Source: Muribaculaceae bacterium
Lineage (GTDB): Bacteria > Bacteroidota > Bacteroidia > Bacteroidales > Muribaculaceae
Reading direction: 5' to 3'
Assembly: GCA_009775195.1 (NCBI GenBank)
Contig: VSPF01000029.1
Span: forward strand, 1 to 20,784
DNA length: 20,784 nt
The notes under the pieces were generated by a model. It did not search any database. It saw nothing but the letters and a program-made list of their open reading frames with translations, and was not told the origin of the DNA. The translations under genes were made by a program, and so were the position numbers. Positions 13,881 through 20,784 of this stretch are shown here, piece after piece; the first letter of the stretch is position 1, and the number at the start of each line of letters is the position of its first letter.

Positions 13881-15860
13881 ATGAAAACTAACCTGAGCAG
13901 CCAGATAAAACTGGACCGTATACCTCGCCGCTACTACAATCCCGACAGCGAGATAGAACTTACAGCATTGCGCCGACAAGAGAAGATAGATACGCGAGTA
14001 TATGAAACCGCAGGCGAGGGTGCCGATTTTATAGTCGAGAAAATAGCCAAATATATAGCCAGGTTTATCGAGCGCAGGGGCAAGTGCGTCCTTGCGCTCG
14101 GTGCCGGTAACAGCACCCACATAGTCTACAACGCCCTCATTAAAAAGTATAAAGAAGGCGTCATAGACTTCGACAAGGTCGTGGTGTTTAATATCAGCGA
14201 GTTCTTCCCCCTGCGTCCCGACGGCCCCTCGACCCTTACACGCCTCCACCAGGTTTTCCTCGACCAGGTGAACGTAAGGCCCGAGAATATACACTCGATT
14301 GACCCTGCCACGACCAAGGAGGCCATGTCGGAATATTGCAACGCCTACGAGCAGCAGATTGCCGACGAGGGCGGTATCGACGTGGCCCTTTGCGAAATCG
14401 CCCCCAACGGCGCCATAGCGTTCAACGAGCCCGGCAGCCAGCCCACGAGCTACTGCCGCCTGGTGCTTCTCGGCAACGAGATGCGCCACAAGGTAGAGAA
14501 AGACTATAATTGCGACGATGTGCCCACCACGGCCATAACGCTCGGACTGTCGAACTTTATCAGCGCGCGGCGGCTGCTGTGCATGGCCTGGGGCGAGAAC
14601 AATGCCAATATAATCAAGGAGGTTGTCGAGGGCCCGGCTACCAATGCTGTGCCTGCATCACTGTTACAGGGCCACCCACACGTCAAGGTGGTTACCGACC
14701 TGGCCGGAGCCGAAGAACTGACCCGTATCAGCCAGCCATGGAAGGTGACATCGTGCGACTGGAACGACAAACTGATGCGACGTGCAATCGTATGGCTCTC
14801 TAACCAGACCGGCAAGCCTATCCTCAAACTTACCGACAAAGACTATAACGACTGGGGCCTTGGCGAACTGCTGGCACTCTACGGCTCGGCATATAATGTT
14901 AATATCAAGATATTCAACGACCTGCAGCACACCATCACCGGCTGGCCCGGCGGCAAACCCAATGCCGACGACACATACCGCCCCGAGCGTGCCACGCCTT
15001 ATCCCAAACGTGTGATTGTTTTCTCGCCGCACCCCGACGACGATGTAATATCGATGGGTGGCACCCTCAAACGCCTCGTCGACCAGCACCACGACGTGCA
15101 TGTGGCATACGAGACCTCGGGCAATATCGCGGTCGGAGACGAGGACATGATGCGCTACTTCCTGATGATGGACAAGATTGCGCCTATGTTTGGCTTCGAC
15201 ACCGACGGCTACCGCAAGCTCTCGGGCGAGGTGCAGGGTTTCGTGGCTCACAAGAAAGCCGGCGACACCGATATCAGCGACATACGCGAAATCAAGACCA
15301 TGATACGCCAGGCCGAGGCCACAATCGCCTGCCGCTATATAGGGGTTAAGAACGACCATATCCACTTCCTGCGCCTGCCGTTCTACGAGACGGGAACTAT
15401 CAAGAAAGGCGACCTGTCGGAGCGCGACGTGAACATTGTGAAGAAGTTGCTTGTCGAGGTAAAGCCTCACCAGATATTTGTTGCCGGCGACCTTGCCGAC
15501 CCGCACGGCACCCACAGGGTATGCACCGATGCCGTGCTGGCCGCGATTGACGAACTCAAGGACGAGGAGTGGATGAAAGACTGCCGTATATGGATGTATC
15601 GTGGCGCATGGGCCGAATGGGAAATCGACCATATCGAAATGGCCGTGCCTATCAGTCCCGAGGAGCTGCGCTTCAAGCGTAACTCCATCCTCAAGCATCA
15701 GAGCCAGATGGAAAATGCGCCCTTCCTTGGCGACGACGACCGCCTCTTCTGGCAGCGTGCCGAAGAGCGCAACCGCGCCACCGCGCAGCTCTACGAGGGT
15801 CTGGGCCTGGCTTCCTACGAGGCCATCGAGGCGTTTGTAGAGTATATCCCAATCAGATAA
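13881..15860 (+). CDS. Fusion of a NagB-like sugar-phosphate isomerase/deaminase domain with a PIG-L (LmbE) deacetylase domain
   Basis: The 659-residue protein joins two sugar enzymes. Residues about 40-300 resemble glucosamine-6-phosphate deaminase (LALGAGNST, VVFNISEFFPL, IAFNEPGS). From about 375 a PIG-L domain starts with SPHPDDDVISMGG (His384, Asp386, Asp387) and has the third zinc-site pattern HGTH (542-545); this domain removes acetyl groups from N-acetyl sugars. Such fusions are known in Bacteroidales and usually annotated nagB. Here the NagB catalytic residues of E. coli are changed: Asp72 corresponds to Ser106, Asp141 to Asn176 and His143 to Ala178, with only Glu148 kept (Glu183). 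Sugar-phosphate binding may remain while deamination is doubtful. The true substrate is not known. A strong terminator follows. Confidence 0.9.
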   Translation: MKTNLSSQIKLDRIPRRYYNPDSEIELTALRRQEKIDTRVYETAGEGADFIVEKIAKYIARFIERRGKCVLALGAGNSTHIVYNALIKKYKEGVIDFDKVVVFNISEFFPLRPDGPSTLTRLHQVFLDQVNVRPENIHSIDPATTKEAMSEYCNAYEQQIADEGGIDVALCEIAPNGAIAFNEPGSQPTSYCRLVLLGNEMRHKVEKDYNCDDVPTTAITLGLSNFISARRLLCMAWGENNANIIKEVVEGPATNAVPASLLQGHPHVKVVTDLAGAEELTRISQPWKVTSCDWNDKLMRRAIVWLSNQTGKPILKLTDKDYNDWGLGELLALYGSAYNVNIKIFNDLQHTITGWPGGKPNADDTYRPERATPYPKRVIVFSPHPDDDVISMGGTLKRLVDQHHDVHVAYETSGNIAVGDEDMMRYFLMMDKIAPMFGFDTDGYRKLSGEVQGFVAHKKAGDTDISDIREIKTMIRQAEATIACRYIGVKNDHIHFLRLPFYETGTIKKGDLSERDVNIVKKLLVEVKPHQIFVAGDLADPHGTHRVCTDAVLAAIDELKDEEWMKDCRIWMYRGAWAEWEIDHIEMAVPISPEELRFKRNSILKHQSQMENAPFLGDDDRLFWQRAEERNRATAQLYEGLGLASYEAIEAFVEYIPIR

Positions 15861-15883
15861 GTCTGACTACAAAAAACATATAG

Positions 15884-15918
15884 CGGCGAGGTGTCAATCC
15901 GACACTTCGCCGTTTTCT
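15884..15918 (+). terminator. Rho-independent terminator after the NagB-like/PIG-L gene
   Basis: CGGCGAGGTGTC (15884-15895) and GACACTTCGCCG (15901-15912) form a 12-bp stem with one G-T pair and a 5-nt loop. TTTTCTCC follows. It isolates the gene from the polysaccharide export unit. Confidence 0.88.
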
Positions 15919-15960
15919 CCACTATAGAATTGTATAATTTACAAGCCGTAGATGCGGTTT

Positions 15961-15987
15961 AAATGTCTCAAATGTCTCAAATGTCGT
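15961..15987 (+). repeat. Three tandem 9-bp repeats upstream of the wza-like promoter
   Basis: AAATGTCTC, AAATGTCTC, AAATGTCGT stand in direct tandem. The array ends 5 bases before the predicted -33 element of the export operon. The position suits an activator binding site, which is inference only. Confidence 0.75.
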
Positions 15988-15991
15988 ATTA

Positions 15992-16023
15992 TTTGGATAT
16001 TTGAGAAAAATTTGCTAATTTTA
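15992..16023 (+). promoter_or_regulatory. Probable promoter of the wza-wzc unit
   Basis: TTTG at 15992-15995, exactly 20 nt, then TAATTTTA at 16016-16023. The last base differs from the TAnnTTTG consensus, so the promoter may be weak and activator-dependent. About 60 nt of untranslated leader would precede the ATG at 16084. Confidence 0.5.
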
Positions 16024-16083
16024 CGACCGCACGAAAAGTGTAACTGTCTAATTCATATACGTTATCTAAGTATATACTTAAAA

Positions 16084-16935
16084 ATGAGAAGTTTAATAAG
16101 CGCATCACTCGCTGTTGCAGCGGGTGTGACTTTGTTGACGAGTTGCAGCGCGCCGAAGAAGGTGCCATATCTCGTCGATGCTGAAACTATACCGGCCGAG
16201 GTGCTGTCGCAAATCCCTGTACAAGCCGACCCTGTCATCACTGTGGGAGACCTGCTCAATATCGATGTGACCAGCAGCAATATGGTGGCTGTTGCCGCAT
16301 TTAACAAAGGTAGTTATATCGATGCCGAGGGCAAAATCAACAATATGAGCCGCAGCAACTCTACCCAGACCGGCGGTGGCGGCCTCGAAATCTCTACCGA
16401 ATATTATCTCGTGAATGCCGACGGGGCAATCGACTTCCCCATTGTTGGCAAAATAGAGGTAGCCGGCCTGACAAAGACCCAGGTGGCCGAGAAAATCTGC
16501 GATGCGATATATCCTAAGTATGTCAAGGAAAAACCGTCGGTCGACATACGTCTGATGAATTTCCGCGTCACTATTGCCGGTGCCGTCAAATCGCCCGGTA
16601 TATATCAGAGCAAGAACGAGCGCATGACATTCCTCGAGGCAATCTCGATGGCCGGTGACCTCGATATAAAGGGCGACCGCGAGAACATATTGCTTTACCG
16701 CATCAACCCTGACGGCACCCGCGAGGTACACAAACTCAACATCCATGACAAGAATTTCCTGTTGTCGCCATACTACACCCTTCAGCAGAACGACTTTATC
16801 TATGTAGAGCCAAACAACTCGATGCGCCAGGGTGCATGGCAGTTAAATCCCGCCGTCGGAGCCACCATCACCATAGTGGGCGGTCTGTCGTCTGTGGCAT
16901 CGTTGGTAATCGGTATTGTAAATCTCTCTAAATAA
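16084..16935 (+). CDS. Wza-like polysaccharide export outer-membrane lipoprotein
   Basis: The 283-residue product has a lipoprotein signal ending LLTSC, so Cys21 is lipidated. It carries the Poly_export/BexD pattern (ITVGDLLNIDV at about 52-62, then YYLVNADGAIDFPIVGKIEVAGLTK) and an SLBB beta-grasp domain (RVTIAGAVKSPGIYQ to about 240). Homologues form the periplasm-spanning channel that exports capsule or exopolysaccharide. Residues about 258-280 are hydrophobic, where E. coli Wza has its outer-membrane helix barrel. The frame extends back to 15952, but only ATG 16084 gives a lipoprotein signal and lies after the promoter. The kinase gene follows after five bases, so the pair forms one transcript. 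Confidence 0.93.
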   Translation: MRSLISASLAVAAGVTLLTSCSAPKKVPYLVDAETIPAEVLSQIPVQADPVITVGDLLNIDVTSSNMVAVAAFNKGSYIDAEGKINNMSRSNSTQTGGGGLEISTEYYLVNADGAIDFPIVGKIEVAGLTKTQVAEKICDAIYPKYVKEKPSVDIRLMNFRVTIAGAVKSPGIYQSKNERMTFLEAISMAGDLDIKGDRENILLYRINPDGTREVHKLNIHDKNFLLSPYYTLQQNDFIYVEPNNSMRQGAWQLNPAVGATITIVGGLSSVASLVIGIVNLSK

Positions 16936-16940
16936 AAACA

Positions 16941-19328
16941 ATGGACAACGAAAACCAGCAGCAGCTAAACAGCACCGAGGACTCTTTCGATACTACCGGT
17001 CTGCTACTTGCTCTCCTATCTAACTGGAAGTGGTTTGCGATTAGCGCGGTAATATGTCTGATAGTGGCATTTTTCTATATTGCCAAACAAATACCCACAT
17101 ATAGCGTATCGGCGTCAATCTACCTGAGCCAGGATAACAATGGCGCCGGCAACGCATTTAATATGGGCAATGCCACCGACCCGATGGTCGCTCTTAAAAA
17201 CTATATCGACGAGACCGAGCTCGAGGTCCTCAAATCGCGTAACAATGTTATCAAGATTGTAGATTCCCTCGGTTTGTCGTATTCATATTTCCGCGAAGGT
17301 ACTTTCCGCGATGTGCCCCTGTATCAGAACAATGCAATCATCGCCAAGCTCGACTCGGTGTCGTTGCGCACCCTCAGGGCCCCGATAAACATCGAGGTGG
17401 GCAATGCCGCAGAGGGCAAGTATGATATAAAGGTGCAGACGTGGTATAATAACGTAGAAGAGAAGAAAGACTTCGATGATGTGGAACTGCCACTGTCAAT
17501 CGAGCTTTCGCAGGGCACGGTCACGCTGACCAAGTCGCCGATTATCAGCAAACTTGACGGCAAGGAGAAAATCGTGATTCGAAACCCTCATGCGGTGGCC
17601 GGGGCTCTCTCGTCGGCGTTGAATATCGAATTTGCCAAAAATTCCGACAAGATTATCCGTGTCAGTGTCTCTACCCAGGACCCCAAGCTCGGCGCAGACA
17701 TTATAGAGGCCCTGCTGCAGTTCTATAACCAGGATATCATAGAGGATAAGAACCGCTCGGCCGTGCAGACCGAGGCCTTTATCCTTGACCGACTTGTGAT
17801 GATATCGGGCGAGTTGCGCGATGTAGAGAACCGTCTGCAGGCATATCGCCAGGCCCACAATGTGACGAACATCGAAACCCAGTCGGCGATGAACCTCAAC
17901 CTCAAGAGCGGCTACGAAGAGCAGCTTGCCCAGGTCGAGACCGAGATGGGCCTCCTTGACGAAATAGAGCGCATGGTATCGGCATCCGACATATACCAGA
18001 CCCTGCCGGCGGTAATCAATAACCAGGCACTGGCACAGATTATCGAGTCGTACAACAAGAAGGTCAACAACCTCAACCGTACCCTCGAGGGCAGCACATC
18101 CGACAACCCGCTCGTAGTGAGCATGCGCGACGAACTGAGCCGCGACAAGATGCGAATACTACAGAACATTGCATCGAACAAGCGCAGCCTCGGTGCCCAG
18201 CGTAGTTCTATACGCAGTCTCGAAAACCGCAGTGCCGGCCAGTTGGCATCTACACCGACTATCGACAAGGGCCTCAACGAGATTTTCCGCGAACAGCAGG
18301 TCAAGGTAAATATCTACACCTTCCTGTTGCAGCGCCGCGAGGAAATTGCATTGCAGAAGACCCTCGCCACAAACACAGCCCGCCTGATTGACGACCCCAC
18401 GGGTGATGTGCCCGTGTCGCCGCGCAAGATGTCGATTTATGCCATGGCATTCCTTATCGGCCTCGCCATCCCTGCCGTAATCATCTTCTTGCGCCGTATG
18501 CTCTTCCCGATTTTCAGCGACCAGGAAGAACTCGAGCGCATAACCAAAGTGCCAATCCTTGGTGAAATCTGCCATAGCAGCAAGGCCGAGAAACGCGAGG
18601 TGGTAGTAGGGCAGAATGCCTCCACGCCTATCGCGGAGCTTTTCAGGCTGCTGCGTAATAATATATCGTTTACGCGCTCGGGTGTCGACAGCCGCGTCAT
18701 ATTGGTCACTTCGTCGGTTTCGGGCGAGGGCAAGACATTTATCGCAGCCAACCTGGCCATGACATACGCCCTGATGGGTAAGAAAGTCATAGTGGTCGGT
18801 TTCGACTTGCGCCGCCCTATGCTGGCCCACTCGTTCGGTTTCTCTAACCAGCAGGGTGTGACCACCTATCTGAGCGGCCAGGAGCACGACCTCGACAAAC
18901 TTATCAAGCAGTCGCGCGAGAACCCCAATCTCTACGTGCTGTCGGCCGGCCCCGTGCCACCCAACCCCAACGAGCTGATGATGTCGAGCAACATGGGCCG
19001 TCTCATGTCGCAGTTGCGCGACGAGTTCGACTACGTGATACTCGATACCGCCCCCATAGGCGTGATTTCAGATACACTCCTCATCACACGCTATAGCGAC
19101 TTGCAGCTCTACGTAACCCGAGCCAACTACTCGACAAAGAGCAGTCTCAAGGTGCTTCACGACGCTGTGAAGAGCGGCAAGTTCTCGTCGGTCTACATCG
19201 TCCTCAATGGCGTGAACATGGCCTCGAACAGCTATATGTACCGCCGCTATGGCGAGTATGGCCGTTACAAGACGCGCTCGTACGGCTACGGCTATGTGTC
19301 GAAGACCAAGAACAAGATGGAAGAGTAG
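16941..19328 (+). CDS. Wzc-like polysaccharide co-polymerase and tyrosine autokinase (BY-kinase)
   Basis: The 795-residue inner-membrane protein has a first helix at about 24-46 and a large periplasmic Wzz-type domain with long coiled-coil regions (about 260-440). A second helix lies at about 497-517, followed by a cytoplasmic BY-kinase. Kinase motifs are Walker A SSVSGEGKT (Lys598), Walker A' GFDLRRP (Asp622) and Walker B YVILDTAP (Asp702). The tail from 765 to 785 holds eight tyrosines (Y765, 767, 770, 773, 776, 781, 783, 785), the usual autophosphorylation cluster that controls chain length and export. The first Asp of the classical Walker A' (IDxD) is Gly here. No partner phosphatase, flippase, polymerase or glycosyltransferase is in the window, so the rest of the pathway must lie elsewhere. 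Confidence 0.95.
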   Translation: MDNENQQQLNSTEDSFDTTGLLLALLSNWKWFAISAVICLIVAFFYIAKQIPTYSVSASIYLSQDNNGAGNAFNMGNATDPMVALKNYIDETELEVLKSRNNVIKIVDSLGLSYSYFREGTFRDVPLYQNNAIIAKLDSVSLRTLRAPINIEVGNAAEGKYDIKVQTWYNNVEEKKDFDDVELPLSIELSQGTVTLTKSPIISKLDGKEKIVIRNPHAVAGALSSALNIEFAKNSDKIIRVSVSTQDPKLGADIIEALLQFYNQDIIEDKNRSAVQTEAFILDRLVMISGELRDVENRLQAYRQAHNVTNIETQSAMNLNLKSGYEEQLAQVETEMGLLDEIERMVSASDIYQTLPAVINNQALAQIIESYNKKVNNLNRTLEGSTSDNPLVVSMRDELSRDKMRILQNIASNKRSLGAQRSSIRSLENRSAGQLASTPTIDKGLNEIFREQQVKVNIYTFLLQRREEIALQKTLATNTARLIDDPTGDVPVSPRKMSIYAMAFLIGLAIPAVIIFLRRMLFPIFSDQEELERITKVPILGEICHSSKAEKREVVVGQNASTPIAELFRLLRNNISFTRSGVDSRVILVTSSVSGEGKTFIAANLAMTYALMGKKVIVVGFDLRRPMLAHSFGFSNQQGVTTYLSGQEHDLDKLIKQSRENPNLYVLSAGPVPPNPNELMMSSNMGRLMSQLRDEFDYVILDTAPIGVISDTLLITRYSDLQLYVTRANYSTKSSLKVLHDAVKSGKFSSVYIVLNGVNMASNSYMYRRYGEYGRYKTRSYGYGYVSKTKNKMEE

Positions 19329-19332
19329 AAGA

Positions 19333-19511
19333 GTCCTCGGAGAGGACCATATAATGGTAAACCCCACGATTATTCGTGGGGGAAGCTAAAAAACTTATAC
19401 AAAGAATATCCTCGGAGAGGATGCAATCGGCTGTAAACATGCCGTTTGCGACCTCTCCGAGGTCTTTTTGTCTATCTAATTGAGCTTAAGTCCCCACCAA
19501 TGATGGTGGGG
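19333..19511. repeat. Nested palindromic element with paired hairpins between converging genes
   Basis: The region holds four hairpin sites. One is GTCCTC-GGA-GAGGAC (19333-19347). One is CCCCACGA-TTAT-TCGTGGGG (19362-19381). One is a long hairpin at 19410-19462. One is CCCCACCA-ATGA-TGGTGGGG (19492-19511). The second and fourth are inverted relatives and lie at nearly equal distance (28 and 29 nt) from the central hairpin, so 19362-19511 is one large nested inverted repeat. The CCTCGGAGAGG core occurs three times, each as a perfect 6-bp stem with different outer pairs. It could be a REP/BIME-like or miniature transposable element; no target duplication was seen. Confidence 0.8.
19410..19469 (+). 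terminator. Large hairpin with T run after wzc, likely terminator
   Basis: CCTCGGAGAGG (19410-19420) pairs with CCTCTCCGAGG (19452-19462), and GCAATCGGC (19423-19431) pairs with GCCGTTTGC (19441-19449) with one mismatch. The loop is 9 nt. TCTTTTTG follows. The other side is A-rich on the plus strand, so the hairpin may also stop minus-strand transcripts from the converging ygiQ gene. Confidence 0.7.
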
Positions 19512-19579
19512 TTAACTACAAAGGCGTCATCTACGACGACTTCTCATTCTATACTTTCTATCTGGGTGTCTCTCTTGAA

Positions 19580-20784
19580 TTATCTTCGGGGTTTTCGGTT
19601 ATTGTGGTGCGGTGGCCTGGTGCCGAAGAGCTTGCCGATGAGGTCGGGGCGACCTATGCGGTGGAGGGTCTGGGTGATTTGCCGCCGGTACTCGGGGTCG
19701 TACCAGAAGAAGAACATGCGCTGGTCTAACTTGTCGCGTGCGTCGGTGGCCGTGAATACCTCCTCGCCCGTGTAGGGGTGGATGCCGCTATAATAGATTT
19801 CGGTGGCAACGGTCATGGGCGTAGGCGTGAAATCCTGCACCTGCTCGAGGTGGAAGTTGAGCTCTTTGGTGGCGGCGGCGAGTTCGGCCATATCCTCGGC
19901 GTGGCAACCGGGGTGCGACGATATGAAGTAGGGGATTAGTTGCTGCTTCAGACCGGCGGCCTGGTTCTCGCGGTCGAAAAGCTGCTTGAATTTGCCGAAA
20001 AGCTCGAACGACGGCTTGCGCATGACGGCAAGCACGCGGTCGGAAGTATGCTCTGGTGCCACTTTGAGGCGTCCACTCACGTGATTGCGTATGAGTTCGC
20101 TGTTGTAGCGGCGGTTGGTGCGGTCGGTATCGGGGTTGCCCGTGGGGTGCATCGACAGGTCGTAGCGCACGCCCGAGCCGATAAACGATTTCTTGACCCC
20201 CGGCAGGGCGTCGACGGCGTGGTAGATGTCGAGCAGCGGCCCGTGGTCGGTGTCAAGGTTGGGGCACGGCGACGGGTGCAGGCACGAGGGCCTGAGGCAG
20301 CGGCGGCAACGCTCGATGTCGCGCCCGTGCATGGCATACATGTTGGCCGACGGGCCACCGAGGTCGCTGATATAGCCCTTGAAGTCGGGCATATGTGTCA
20401 CTTGCCTGGCCTCGCGTAAGATGGATTCGGGCGAACGCGAGGCTATGAACTTGCCTTGGTGGGCCGATATGGTGCAGAAGGCGCAGCCGCCGAAGCACCC
20501 CCGGTGCAGGTTTACGCTGTGGCGTATCATCTCGTAGGCCGGTATGGTCTTACCGTTGTAGCGAGGGTGGGGCAGGCGGGTGTAGGGAAGGTCGAAGGCG
20601 GCGTCGATTTCGCCCTGCGTCATGGCAGGCAGCATGGGGTTGACGCGCACGGCGCGCTTGCCCGTAGCCTGCCACAGTGTGGCACCCCCGTCGTAGCGGT
20701 TGCTCTGCTGCGCGATGTGCTAGAAGTTCTGCGACTGTGAGCGTTTGTCGGCAAGGCAGGTCACGTAAGAGGCCAGTACGATGT
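19580..20784 (-). pseudogene. ygiQ: YgiQ-family radical SAM protein gene, 5' end outside window, interrupted by in-frame TAG
   Basis: The frame matches the C-terminal two thirds of YgiQ, a large radical SAM family of unknown reaction. The iron-sulfur motif RGCFGGCAFC (C-x3-C-x2-C) and family stretches such as GPSANMYAMHG, LKVAPEHTSDRVL and LIPYFISSHPGCHAEDM are intact. The C terminus (YDPEYRRQITQTLHRIGRPDLIGKLF) is normal. Upstream the same frame continues as KRSQSQNF, then TAG (20722-20720), then HIAQQSNRYDGG. Homology runs across the stop, so this is one gene broken by an amber codon, probably in place of a Tyr codon. A GTG at 20650 could restart a 356-residue protein that keeps the cluster motif but lacks the N-terminal domain. 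Sequencing error is possible. Confidence 0.75.

Noticed and set aside
15952..16083. Extended N terminus of the Wza-like protein from 15952
   Set aside because: It would read through the 9-bp repeats and the promoter and would bury the lipoprotein signal that begins at 16084.
15952..19328. Complete capsule biosynthesis locus
   Set aside because: Only the export lipoprotein and the kinase are present; the next gene is the unrelated, converging ygiQ.
19333..19511. Ends of an IS200/IS605 insertion sequence
   Set aside because: Hairpins next to conserved bases recall such ends, but there is no tnpA or tnpB gene between them, and the spacing is too short for anything but a miniature derivative. 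Kept only as one of several explanations.
20720..20722. TAG recoding to an amino acid
   Set aside because: Several intact genes in the window stop at TAG at their normal family length, so general recoding is unlikely.

Overview
The window looks like a chromosomal segment of a Gram-negative Bacteroidota, most likely order Bacteroidales (a Muribaculaceae-like gut member is my best guess, by inference). The grounds are: TAnnTTTG promoter boxes upstream of many genes, several with a TTG/TTTG about 20 nt further upstream; CMP-Kdo synthesis; a DUF3127 protein; a Bacteroidales-style NagB-like/PIG-L fusion; a MINPP-type histidine phosphatase; and a coding style rich in ATA (Ile) with GC-rich third positions. 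No rRNA, tRNA, CRISPR array or intact transposase gene was seen.

Layout. (1) 1-3481, plus strand: the end of a membrane protein, an NfeD-type membrane serine protease, KdsB, and a catalytically degenerate M16 peptidase homologue. Three of the four junctions overlap or nearly touch, so this is a tight operon linked to the cell envelope. (2) 3478-6109, minus strand: a MINPP-like periplasmic phosphatase, a DUF3298-type lipoprotein and a small TerB-like protein, read in that order from a good promoter near 6130-6160. (3) 6110-7417: a divergent intergenic region, an aquaporin, and a repeat-rich gap. (4) 7418-13733, plus strand: aspartate kinase; a DUF3127 OB-fold protein with prolyl-tRNA synthetase; a YraN-family protein with an M24 aminopeptidase P; and a gamma-carbonic anhydrase-like protein. 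(5) 13881-15860: a 659-residue NagB-like/PIG-L fusion whose deaminase residues are altered. (6) 15961-19328: a two-gene polysaccharide export unit, a Wza-like lipoprotein and a Wzc-like tyrosine autokinase. (7) 19333-19511: an elaborate nested palindrome between converging genes. (8) 19580-20784, minus strand: a YgiQ-family radical SAM gene that runs off the window and carries an in-frame amber codon.

Most genes are housekeeping or envelope genes. The unexplained material lies between them. There are two classes of degenerate short-period repeats, a heptamer near AGTTTAA and an octamer near CATAAAGG, usually present as inverted pairs. There is also a roughly 150-nt nested palindrome after wzc whose repeated hairpins differ by compensatory base changes. 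Protein-level oddities are altered catalytic or filter residues in the NagB-like, aquaporin, NfeD and M16 proteins, an SSB-like acidic tail on the DUF3127 protein, and the amber codon in ygiQ.
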